Shown: positions 1 to 6,307, counted from the stretch's first letter. The stretch is DNA of 6,469 bases from Bacteroidales bacterium (GCA_018400545.1 JAGYLT010000135.1:1-6469); one strand, 5' to 3'. A program made the numbers and translations. The notes: generated by a model from the letters alone, not told the origin.

Positions 1-96
1 TGATTTCGTTTTTCATCTTTAAAAATTTTCGGCAAAAATAGTTTTTTCGGAGATGAGTTGAGGGTGGAGAAGGGTTTACAGGATGAATGGGTTGCT

Positions 97-124
97 TAGC
101 GCATGGCGCATAGCGCGTAGCGCA
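97..124. repeat. Heptanucleotide tandem array 1 (4 units, TAGCGCA-like)
   Basis: Four consecutive 7-bp units sit in exact phase: tagcgca (97-103), tggcgca (104-110), tagcgcg (111-117) and tagcgca (118-124). The core GCGC recurs every seven bases without slippage. The array is preceded by ggatgaatgggttgc (81-95), a lead-in that recurs almost unchanged before array 2. It is non-coding. Because 7 is not a multiple of 3, any reading frame through it gives a seven-residue periodic peptide. Confidence 0.85.
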
Positions 125-139
125 GGAAAGAGTGGGTTC

Positions 140-184
140 GGAGTAGCTGGAGTAATGGGTTGATGGAATATTGGAGTGTTGGTG
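140..184. repeat. Degenerate 8-9-bp GG-initiated repeat block
   Basis: The interval between the two heptamer arrays contains short units that begin with GG at roughly 8-9-bp spacing: ggagtagct (140-148), ggagtaatg (149-157), ggttgatgg (158-166), then ggaatatt (165-172) and ggagtgtt (173-180). The periodicity is clear for the first two or three units and loose after that. No gene or site is recognisable. Confidence 0.5.
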
Positions 185-218
185 GATGAGCCGGGAGCTT
201 AAGGATGAATGAGTTGCG

Positions 219-288
219 TAGCGCATAGCGCAGAGCGCATGGTGCGGAACGCTTAGTGCAGAGCGCATAGCGCAAAGGGCATAGTGCA
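219..288. repeat. Heptanucleotide tandem array 2 (10 units, TAGCGCA-like)
   Basis: Ten consecutive 7-bp units keep exact phase: tagcgca, tagcgca, gagcgca, tggtgcg, gaacgct, tagtgca, gagcgca, tagcgca, aagggca, tagtgca. Substitutions accumulate but no insertion or deletion breaks the phase. The lead-in ggatgaatgagttgc (203-217) differs from that of array 1 by one base, so arrays 1 and 2 look like diverged copies of a unit made of lead-in plus heptamers, offset by about 122 bp. The array is non-coding. Confidence 0.85.
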
Positions 289-315
289 TTGTGAAAATGA
301 CAGCGAAGCCCAATA

Positions 316-361
316 ACAACAATGACAACCACTGACAACAATGATAACTACGACAACAATA
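316..361. repeat. Degenerate 9-bp tandem repeat (ACAACAATG-like)
   Basis: Five units are visible: acaacaatg (316-324), acaaccactg (325-334, one base longer), acaacaatg (335-343), ataactacg (344-352) and acaacaata (353-361). The composition is strongly A/C-biased on the + strand and unlike the flanking arrays. On the opposite strand it reads as a Val/Ile-rich peptide, which explains the spurious reading frames there. Confidence 0.7.
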
Positions 362-403
362 ACCCCCCAATGACGCGCGAGGCGCAAATGACTAAAAATG
401 ATC

Positions 404-438
404 CCTGAGCGCAGCCCAGCCTGCGTGACGCAGTCAGG
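404..438. other. Segment with mutually exclusive hairpins
   Basis: An outer stem can form between cctga (404-408) and tcagg (434-438). Inside it, ctgcg (421-425) can pair either with cgcag at 410-414 (loop of six) or with cgcag at 429-433 (loop of three), so only one of the two inner hairpins can exist at a time. There is no following T-run to suggest a factor-independent terminator. The segment lies upstream of the candidate hutH promoter and so would not be in its transcript. The role is unknown. Confidence 0.45.
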
Positions 439-450
439 CAGTGAAGGCAA

Positions 451-498
451 ATAACCTAATAACCCAATAACTTAGTAACTCAATTACTTTGTAACTCA
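451..498. repeat. Octanucleotide tandem array (6 units, (A/G)TAACYYA)
   Basis: Six 8-bp units stand in exact phase: ataaccta, ataaccca, ataactta, gtaactca, attacttt, gtaactca. A poorer seventh unit (atatcttc, 499-506) follows. The array ends right at the candidate hutH promoter, and the fifth and sixth units supply the TTTG (488-491) that could serve as its -33 element. It is non-coding. Confidence 0.8.
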
Positions 499-515
499 AT
501 ATCTTCTTACTTTTG
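488..515 (+). promoter_or_regulatory. Candidate hutH promoter, Bacteroidota type
   Basis: TACTTTTG at 508-515 matches the Bacteroidota -7 consensus TAnnTTTG exactly. A TTTG at 488-491 lies 16 bp upstream and could be the -33 element, although that spacer is slightly short. Transcription would begin near 522 and leave a leader of only about 20 nt before the hutH ATG. The assignment is by motif only. The surrounding octamer repeat is rich in TAAC/TTTG-like words, so a chance match is possible. Confidence 0.5.
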
Positions 516-541
516 CGCCTCAAATTAAACTTGTAACACAA

Positions 542-2065
542 ATGGCTGTTCATCAAATCAGTTCCAAACTCCTGAATTTCGAGGATATCGATCTTATCCT
601 GAAGAATAATTACAAGCTTGAGCTTTCGGAGGAGGCCATAGGTAAAATTAATAAATGCCGCGATTATTTAGATAAAAAGATGAAAGAAAGCGAGGAGCCG
701 ATCTATGGCATCAATACCGGCTTCGGCTCTTTGCACAATGTGAGCATTCCGCGGGAAGACCTGCACCAGCTCCAGGAAAACCTGGTGATGTCGCATGCCT
801 GCGGAACAGGTGATGAGGTGCCAGCAATTATTTCCAAACTGATGATCATGCTTAAGGTGCATGCATTGTCATACGGCCATTCGGGAGTGCAGCTTTCTAC
901 GGTGCAGCGTTTGATCGACTTTTTTAATAACGACATTACCCCTGTGGTTTATCAGTTGGGCTCGCTGGGTGCTTCGGGAGACCTGGCTCCGCTGGCGCAT
1001 ATTTGCCTGCCGCTGATTGGAAAGGGTGAAGTTTTTTACAAAGGTGAACGGATGAGCGGCGAAAAGATGAATAAAATCATGGGCTGGGAGCCCATTTACC
1101 TGCGTTCAAAAGAAGGCCTGGCGCTACTCAACGGAACACAATTTATGAGTGCTTATGGCATTTATCTCTGCTTGCGGGTTTTCAAGCTTTCGCGATTGTC
1201 TGATATTATAGGAGCGCTTTCGCTGGATGCTTTTGATGGCCGCATCGAACCGTTTCATGATTTGATCCAGCAGATCAGGCACCATCGGGGACAAATCAAA
1301 ACAGCAGGCCGTATCAGGAAACTTTTGGAAGGCAGTGAGTTGATCCATCGTAAAAAGGCACATGTGCAGGATCCGTACTCTTTCCGTTGCATCCCGCAGG
1401 TACATGGCGCTTCCAAAGATTCCATCGATTATGTGGCCTATGTTTTCCGGATGGAGATAAATGCGGTTACTGATAATCCCACCATCTTCCCGGATGAGGA
1501 TCTGATCATTTCGGCAGGAAATTTCCATGGACAACCACTGGCACTCGCTTTAGACAATTTATGCATCGCCATGGCCGAGCTGGCCAACATTTCTGAAAGA
1601 CGAACCTTCCAGTTGCTGGATGGCAAACGCGAGCTGCCACACTTTCTGGTAGCCAGTCCGGGGCTGAATTCCGGTTTTATGATCCCGCAATACACTGCTG
1701 CCTCCATGGTGAACCAAAACAAGCAGCTTTGCACGCCTGCATCGGTGGATACCATCGAATCCTCACAGGGGCAGGAAGATCATGTGAGTATGGGGGCCAA
1801 TGCTGCCACCAAAGCATATCGTGTGCTCGAAAACCTGGAGCGTGTTTTGGCCATCGAATTGTTTAATGCCGCTCAGGCGCTTGAGTTCCGCCGTCCGGCA
1901 AAATCATCACCATATATCGAGCATTTCGTTTCGCAATACCGCGAACACGTAAAGTTTATTGATGAAGACAAGGTCATGTACGACGATATCCGGGCTTCAG
2001 TAAACTTTTTAAAGAATCTTACGTTTGAACTGCCCGGCGAGGATGTTACAAAATATGAATTGTAA
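542..2065 (+). CDS. hutH: Histidine ammonia-lyase (histidase)
   Basis: The enzyme deaminates L-histidine to trans-urocanate and ammonia, the first step of histidine degradation, in the cytoplasm. The 507 residues match the family's usual length. The MIO-forming triad Ala144-Ser145-Gly146 lies in a canonical GASGDLAPLAH context. Other family landmarks are YGINTGFG (55-62, active-site Tyr55), Ser84-His85 in the substrate-selectivity loop, LLNGTQ (Asn198), QDPYSFR (276-282, Tyr279 and Arg282), GNFHG (326-330) and the QEDHVSMG block (411-418). Glu412 and His85 are the pattern expected of histidases; tyrosine or phenylalanine lyases differ there. The ATG at 542 gives a complete N-terminus but has no Shine-Dalgarno sequence, as is common in Bacteroidota. 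No hutU, hutI or formimidoyl-transfer gene is in the window. An 83-bp gap separates it from the next gene. Tyrosine lyase activity is the main alternative and is unlikely. Confidence 0.95.
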   Translation: MAVHQISSKLLNFEDIDLILKNNYKLELSEEAIGKINKCRDYLDKKMKESEEPIYGINTGFGSLHNVSIPREDLHQLQENLVMSHACGTGDEVPAIISKLMIMLKVHALSYGHSGVQLSTVQRLIDFFNNDITPVVYQLGSLGASGDLAPLAHICLPLIGKGEVFYKGERMSGEKMNKIMGWEPIYLRSKEGLALLNGTQFMSAYGIYLCLRVFKLSRLSDIIGALSLDAFDGRIEPFHDLIQQIRHHRGQIKTAGRIRKLLEGSELIHRKKAHVQDPYSFRCIPQVHGASKDSIDYVAYVFRMEINAVTDNPTIFPDEDLIISAGNFHGQPLALALDNLCIAMAELANISERRTFQLLDGKRELPHFLVASPGLNSGFMIPQYTAASMVNQNKQLCTPASVDTIESSQGQEDHVSMGANAATKAYRVLENLERVLAIELFNAAQALEFRRPAKSSPYIEHFVSQYREHVKFIDEDKVMYDDIRASVNFLKNLTFELPGEDVTKYEL

Positions 2066-2132
2066 TAATTTTAGTTTCCCTTCGTCAGAATAATACCAAA
2101 GGATTGAACAGGAAGAAAAGTTATTGATTAAC

Positions 2133-2156
2133 ATGAAAAGCATTTACAATGCGTGA
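2133..2156 (+). other. Possible 7-codon leader ORF overlapping the DUF59 gene start
   Basis: ATG at 2133 opens a seven-codon frame (MKSIYNA, stop TGA 2154-2156) whose end overlaps the ATG of the downstream gene at 2149 in another frame. The purine-rich aggaagaaaag (2110-2120) lies 12 bases before this ATG but too far from 2149 to be its own ribosome site. If translated, it would couple ribosome arrival to the downstream start. A frame this short arises easily by chance, so the call is tentative. Confidence 0.2.
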
Positions 2157-2472
2157 AATAACAAATTCAAAATCGATAAAAGATGCGGTTACCGAACAGC
2201 TCAAAACCGTGTATGACCCTGAGATACCTGTAAATATTTTTGAACTGGGCCTGGTTTACGAGGTTAAAGTTCTGGATGATAACAAGGTGAAAATTGTCAT
2301 GACACTCACCAGTCCGAACTGCCCGGTAGCAGAATCGCTTCCCATGGAGGTGAAACAAAAAGCTGAGATGGCAGAGGGTGTTGAAGAAGCCGATGTGGAA
2401 ATCACTTTCGACCCGCCGTGGGATCAGGATATGATTTCGGAAGAAGCCAGGCTGGAACTTGGATTATTATAA
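2149..2472 (+). CDS. DUF59/MIP18-family Fe-S cluster assembly factor (SufT-like)
   Basis: This small cytoplasmic protein of 107 residues is a single DUF59 (MIP18-like) domain, the family of SufT, YitW, the PaaD core and eukaryotic CIAO2, which helps iron-sulfur clusters reach target proteins. Landmarks are YDPEIPVNIFELGLVY (22-37), the LTSPNCPVAESLP block (53-65) with the single conserved Cys58, and a C-terminal FDPPWDQDMISEEAR (87-101) that is typical of the bacterial SUF-associated members. No PaaD C-terminal cysteine cluster is present, so a phenylacetate oxygenase role is unlikely. In Bacteroidota, relatives often sit in suf operons; here none of sufBCDSE is visible. The gene lies 36 bp before dxs and is probably co-transcribed with it, which suggests but does not prove service to the Fe-S enzymes IspG and IspH. 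The ATG gives a normal family N-terminus. Confidence 0.88.
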   Translation: MREITNSKSIKDAVTEQLKTVYDPEIPVNIFELGLVYEVKVLDDNKVKIVMTLTSPNCPVAESLPMEVKQKAEMAEGVEEADVEITFDPPWDQDMISEEARLELGLL

Positions 2473-2508
2473 ATTTGCAGGCTGACCAGGTAAAACAGAA
2501 GTTAAACA

Positions 2509-4425
2509 TTGGATAAGGATAAAATTTCCGGGGGATTATTAGGATCGATTAACACACCGGCTGATTTAAAGAAATTGGCTGAAAATCAGCTTGAAGATTT
2601 GTGTGTTGAGTTGCGTGAATTCATCATTGATGCCGTGTCCACAAATCCGGGCCACCTCGGCGCCAGCCTTGGAGCTGTGGAAATTACCGTGGCACTGCAT
2701 TATGTTTTTAATACCCCCGACGATAAGCTCATCTGGGATGTTGGGCATCAGGCATACGGACATAAAATCCTGACCGGCCGCAGAGACCTGTTTCATACAA
2801 ATCGTAAAAAAGACGGCATCAGCGGTTTCCCCAAAATTTCGGAAAGCGAATATGACGCCTTTGGCGTGGGGCATTCTTCCACATCCATTTCTGCCGCGCT
2901 TGGCATGGCCGAAGCCTCCAAAAAGCTTGGGTTGAATGACCGCCATCATATTGCCGTTATCGGGGATGGTTCCATGACCGGTGGTATGGCCATCGAAGCC
3001 ATGAACAACGCCGGGGTCAACAATCCAAACCTGCTTGTTATCCTTAACGATAACGGCATCGCCATCGATAAAAATGTGGGCGCCATCAAGGATTATCTGG
3101 CAGGCATTGCCACTTCCAGAACATATAATCGCATCCGGAATAAAATCTGGCGTGGATTGGGTGGTGAAACCAAATACGGCGAAAATACCCGCGCCATTGT
3201 AAAGCAGGTGGGGAATGCCGTAAAAGGCAGTATCCTGCGGCGCAGCAATTTGTTCGAAGCATTTAACTTCAGGTATTTTGGCCCTGTGGATGGTAATGAT
3301 GTGGTGCGGCTTACCAAGCTCCTGAACGATTTGAAAAATATCCGCGGGCCCAAACTGCTTCATATCATCACCACAAAAGGCAAGGGCCTTGAAATGGCCG
3401 AAAAAGACCCCACAAAATATCATGCCCCACCTGGTAAATTTGATAAGAAAACCGGTGAAATGCTGAAAGCTGACCCCTGCAAAGGCCTGCAGCCTCCCAA
3501 ATACCAAACGGTGTTTGGGCGGACCATCATTGAGCTGGCGGAGAAAAACGGAAAAATTCTTGGGATAACACCGGCCATGCCATCCGGGAGCTCATTAGAT
3601 ATGATGATGCACAAGATGCCCGACCGTGCCTTTGATGTGGGCATTGCCGAGCAGCACGCGGTAACATTCTCGGCAGGTTTGGCAACCCAGGGTTTTGTAC
3701 CGTTTTGTAATATTTATTCCACCTTCTTCCAGCGGGCATACGATCAGCTCATCCACGATGTGGCGCTTCAAAACCTGAATGTGGTTTTCTGCCTCGACCG
3801 TGCAGGTGTTGTGGGCGAAGATGGCCCGACTCACCACGGCGCTTTCGATTTAACCTTCCTGCGTGGAATTCCCAATCTTACCATTTGTGCACCCTTGAAT
3901 GAAGTGGAACTGCGAAACATGATGTACACAGCCCAGCTTGAAAATAAAGGCCCTTTCGTGATTCGCTATCCACGGGGCAGGGGAGCGCTTGGTAAATGGA
4001 AAGTGCCTTTTGAAGAGCTTGAGATTGGCAGAGGGCGAAAGGTGAAGGACGGATCCGGAATTGCCATTATCTCCATTGGCCACATCGGAAATGAAGCCAT
4101 CCGGGCTTGCGAGTTGATTAAACCGGATGGGTTTGATCCGGCGGTTTTTGATCTGAGGTTCCTGAAACCACTGGATGAAAAGCTGCTGCACGAAGTTTTC
4201 ACAAAATTCGGGAAAGTGGTTACGGCAGAGGACGGGGCCATTACCGGAGGCATGGGATCAGCAGTGATGGAATTTATGGTGGAGCATAATTACCATGCTT
4301 CGCTGGTCAGGCTGGGTATTCCGGATAAGTTTGTCGGGCAGGGCACACAGGAGGAACTTTGGCAGCAATGTGGCTATGATGCCCGGGGGATTGCACAGGC
4401 TGTCAGGAAACTGGATTCCGCGTAA
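2509..4425 (+). CDS. dxs: 1-Deoxy-D-xylulose-5-phosphate synthase
   Basis: This thiamine-diphosphate enzyme condenses pyruvate with glyceraldehyde 3-phosphate to make DXP, the entry step of the MEP isoprenoid pathway and a precursor for thiamine and pyridoxal phosphate. All 638 residues align with the family plan. Landmarks are NPGHLGASLG (46-55, His49), WDVGHQAYGHK (76-86), the ThDP/Mg motif GDGSMTGG (152-159) with NDNG (180-183), YHAPPGK (304-310), the catalytic glutamate in IAEQHAVTF (Glu381), QRAYDQ (408-413, Arg409), GPTHHGAFDL (439-448), RYPRG (486-490) and a C-terminal transketolase domain ending in PDKFVGQGTQEEL (605-617). The start is TTG: a stop at 2503-2505 closes the frame upstream, the next in-frame ATG lies past residue 130, and AGAAG (2497-2501) is a weak ribosome site. 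One oddity is Asn263 in GPVDGND, where I recall His in most homologues. The 3' end overlaps the convergent kinase gene. Confidence 0.96.
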   Translation: MDKDKISGGLLGSINTPADLKKLAENQLEDLCVELREFIIDAVSTNPGHLGASLGAVEITVALHYVFNTPDDKLIWDVGHQAYGHKILTGRRDLFHTNRKKDGISGFPKISESEYDAFGVGHSSTSISAALGMAEASKKLGLNDRHHIAVIGDGSMTGGMAIEAMNNAGVNNPNLLVILNDNGIAIDKNVGAIKDYLAGIATSRTYNRIRNKIWRGLGGETKYGENTRAIVKQVGNAVKGSILRRSNLFEAFNFRYFGPVDGNDVVRLTKLLNDLKNIRGPKLLHIITTKGKGLEMAEKDPTKYHAPPGKFDKKTGEMLKADPCKGLQPPKYQTVFGRTIIELAEKNGKILGITPAMPSGSSLDMMMHKMPDRAFDVGIAEQHAVTFSAGLATQGFVPFCNIYSTFFQRAYDQLIHDVALQNLNVVFCLDRAGVVGEDGPTHHGAFDLTFLRGIPNLTICAPLNEVELRNMMYTAQLENKGPFVIRYPRGRGALGKWKVPFEELEIGRGRKVKDGSGIAIISIGHIGNEAIRACELIKPDGFDPAVFDLRFLKPLDEKLLHEVFTKFGKVVTAEDGAITGGMGSAVMEFMVEHNYHASLVRLGIPDKFVGQGTQEELWQQCGYDARGIAQAVRKLDSA

Positions 4426-6307
4426 ATTTTGACGTATCCCAGGAATTTTTGTCAGCCGGAATTTCAAGATAAAAATCGGCGCCTTTCCCGCGTTCACTTT
4501 CAGCCCAGATTTTGCCATGATTTAGTTCCGCCAGCTCCTTGCAGATAATCAATCCAAGCCCCGAACCTTTCTCACCGGCAGTTCCGGTTTCGGAACCATT
4601 TTCGGAAATATTGAAAATAGTTTTTAGTTTTTCAGGCCGAATCCCCATCCCCGAATCAGAAACCCTAAACACAAAATTACCGTTGCGGATTTCTCCCGAG
4701 CATTGGATAATTCCGCCCCGATGTGAAAATTTTATGGCATTGGTGAGGATATTCCTGAGAATTGTTTTCACCATGTCTTCATCAGCAAATGAGATATGAT
4801 CCTCGCTGAGGTTATTCACCAGTTTCAGGTTTTTGTTTTGCAAACTGGCATACAGCAAATCGTGAATAGCGATGATCAGTTGTGCGGGTTGGATATTACC
4901 GGGCGAGACTTTGATTTTATGTCTTTGTGATTTCGACCATTGCGAAAGGGTTTGCAACAGATCGGCCATCGCATTGGCTGATCTCGAAATCAGGTCGGCA
5001 TACTGGCCTATTTTCTCCGTGGATTCGTTCCGGTAATGCATCCTCAGCAACTGGGTAAACCCCAGCAGGCTGTTTAACGGGTTCATCAGATCGTGACTGA
5101 TTATCGAAAACAGTTTATCCTTGGTTGCATTAATCCGGCTGAGTTCCCTGTTTTGGGAGATAATTTTGTCGCGCGACTGCTTTTCTAAGGTAACATCGCG
5201 GGTAATGCCCACAACTTTGATGGCTTTCCCGTTTTCATCAAATACCGGATTACCCAATGAGGAAAGCCAGTGCAACGATTTGTCGGGCCATATTACACGA
5301 AAAGTTAAATCGTAGGGAATATTTTCGATGATTGATTTTTTAAATGCTTCAATGCCTTTACTCCTGTCTTCAGGGTGTACGCGTTTTCTCACATCCTCTG
5401 GTGTTCCTCCAAATTCCTCGTTTGATATACCAAAAAGTTTTGCATGATCAGCATACCATTCCACCCTGTTGCCTTCCACATACCATTCCCAGATACCCAT
5501 TTTCCCAACCTGAAGTGCAAGCTCGAGTTTGTCTTTCAGTTCGGTTAGTTGCTGCTCCGTCTTTTTTTGTTTGGTGATATCGGTGGATATACCGCAAATG
5601 CCCGATACTTGATTATTGATGTCGAATATGGGGACCTTTGCGGAGATTGCCGTGGTCATGCCGTTGGGCAGGATCAGGTTTTCCTCGATAATGACCGGTT
5701 TACCCGATTGAATGACCTGCAGATCGTTTTCGCGGTATCGTTTCGATTCTTCTTCACTTGCAAGATCTTCATCCTTTATGCCGATGATCTTATTTGAGGG
5801 GGTGTTAAAAGCGGTTTCAAATGTTTTGTTTACAAAAACAAATTTTCCTTCCAAATCTTTAATAAAAATGAAGGCAGGGGTATTATCAGCGATACTTTTA
5901 AAAAGTTGCTGACTTTCCAGCAGTGCTTCTTCTGTTTGCTTTTTTTCTGTTATATCCCTGCAAATGATGATATTTCGAAAATTTTCGCCAGCATCATCAA
6001 AAAAGCGGGTCACCGAATTCTCTATCCAGCAATATTTGCCGTCATCTCGTTTAAAGCGGTACTGATAGCGCTGGGTTTTGAGTTTTTTTTCGATCCCTTC
6101 GGCAAACATTTTTTCGATGGCGGGAAAATCATCGGGATGCACCCGGGCAAGCACATCCGGATAGTTTTGGAATTTCTTGAAATCGGCACATCCAAAAATT
6201 TTATTCATCGATTCGGATGCATACACCAGTTCCCGGTTCTCGAACAGCGCAAGCCCCTCCGAGGAATTCTCGACCAAAAGTCTAAATATTTCATTTTTTG
6301 AAAGCAT
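4403..6307 (-). CDS. Soluble PAS-PAS-PAS sensor histidine kinase
   Basis: This is a 634-residue hybrid-free sensor kinase that autophosphorylates on histidine and passes the phosphate to an unidentified response regulator. Three PAS domains come first, at about 5-121 (PAS_3-like, HPDD at 57-60), 133-247 (FKSIADNTPAFIFIKD start) and 260-375 (PAS_3-like, HPED at 311-314). Each ends in a PAC-type strand, RDIT, TDIT or RDVT. A coiled-coil-like linker follows, then HisKA with the phospho-acceptor His405 in SHDLMNPLNS (404-413). The HATPase_c domain has N-box NILTNAIKFS (Asn519, Asn523), G1 DSGMG (551-555) and G2 GSGLGL (581-586). No signal peptide, membrane segment or receiver domain is visible, so it should sense a cytoplasmic or diffusible cue. 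The ATG at 6307 is supported by AGAAGG eight bases upstream. No haem or flavin signature was recognised, so the signal is unknown. Its last seven or so codons overlap dxs. Confidence 0.93.
   Translation of the reverse strand: MLSKNEIFRLLVENSSEGLALFENRELVYASESMNKIFGCADFKKFQNYPDVLARVHPDDFPAIEKMFAEGIEKKLKTQRYQYRFKRDDGKYCWIENSVTRFFDDAGENFRNIIICRDITEKKQTEEALLESQQLFKSIADNTPAFIFIKDLEGKFVFVNKTFETAFNTPSNKIIGIKDEDLASEEESKRYRENDLQVIQSGKPVIIEENLILPNGMTTAISAKVPIFDINNQVSGICGISTDITKQKKTEQQLTELKDKLELALQVGKMGIWEWYVEGNRVEWYADHAKLFGISNEEFGGTPEDVRKRVHPEDRSKGIEAFKKSIIENIPYDLTFRVIWPDKSLHWLSSLGNPVFDENGKAIKVVGITRDVTLEKQSRDKIISQNRELSRINATKDKLFSIISHDLMNPLNSLLGFTQLLRMHYRNESTEKIGQYADLISRSANAMADLLQTLSQWSKSQRHKIKVSPGNIQPAQLIIAIHDLLYASLQNKNLKLVNNLSEDHISFADEDMVKTILRNILTNAIKFSHRGGIIQCSGEIRNGNFVFRVSDSGMGIRPEKLKTIFNISENGSETGTAGEKGSGLGLIICKELAELNHGKIWAESERGKGADFYLEIPADKNSWDTSKFTRNPVS

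Larger units (their letters stand above)
1..541. other. Non-coding, repeat-rich region upstream of hutH
   Basis: No credible gene lies here. Positions 1-80 are AT-rich and show nothing recognisable beyond a weak leftward promoter-like octamer at 33-40. From about 80 to 500 the DNA consists of short blocks, each with its own micro-period (7, 8-9, 7, 9 and 8 bp), plus one hairpin-rich segment at 404-439. Two minus-strand reading frames of 81 and 65 codons cross the area. Their translations are periodic peptides that simply restate the DNA repeats, so I do not call them genes. The individual blocks are listed separately. Confidence 0.8.

Noticed and set aside
33..40. Minus-strand TATTTTTG, a possible -7 element for a leftward gene outside the window
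   Set aside because: It matches TAnnTTTG, but no -33 TTTG is found at suitable spacing, the region is AT-rich and no leftward gene is visible.
81..288. CRISPR array
   Set aside because: The repeats are 7 bp tandem units without spacers of regular length, and no cas gene is present.
96..341. Minus-strand 81-codon reading frame with RYAL/LCAMR-like repeats
   Set aside because: It is the translation of the 7-bp and 9-bp DNA repeats on the opposite strand. A 7-bp period gives a seven-residue peptide period in any frame. There is no domain or ribosome site.
253..450. Minus-strand 65-codon reading frame
   Set aside because: It overlaps the previous frame and again reads through repeat blocks; the Val/Ile run comes from the ACAACAATG repeat.
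1124..1755. Minus-strand reading frames of 136 and 105 codons inside hutH
   Set aside because: They are antisense shadows of a clearly conserved enzyme, with no family features.
2066..2148. Terminator or second promoter between hutH and the DUF59 gene
   Set aside because: No stable hairpin with a T-run and no TAnnTTTG element can be seen in these 83 bases, so neither is called.
2566..3507. Long minus-strand reading frame (313 codons) inside dxs
   Set aside because: It is a shadow of the dxs coding sequence, with His/Gly/Phe-rich composition and no recognisable domain, while dxs on the other strand is fully conserved.
5906..6301. Plus-strand 131-codon reading frame opposite the kinase N-terminus
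   Set aside because: It is a shadow of the PAS-domain coding sequence, and the translation shows no domain.
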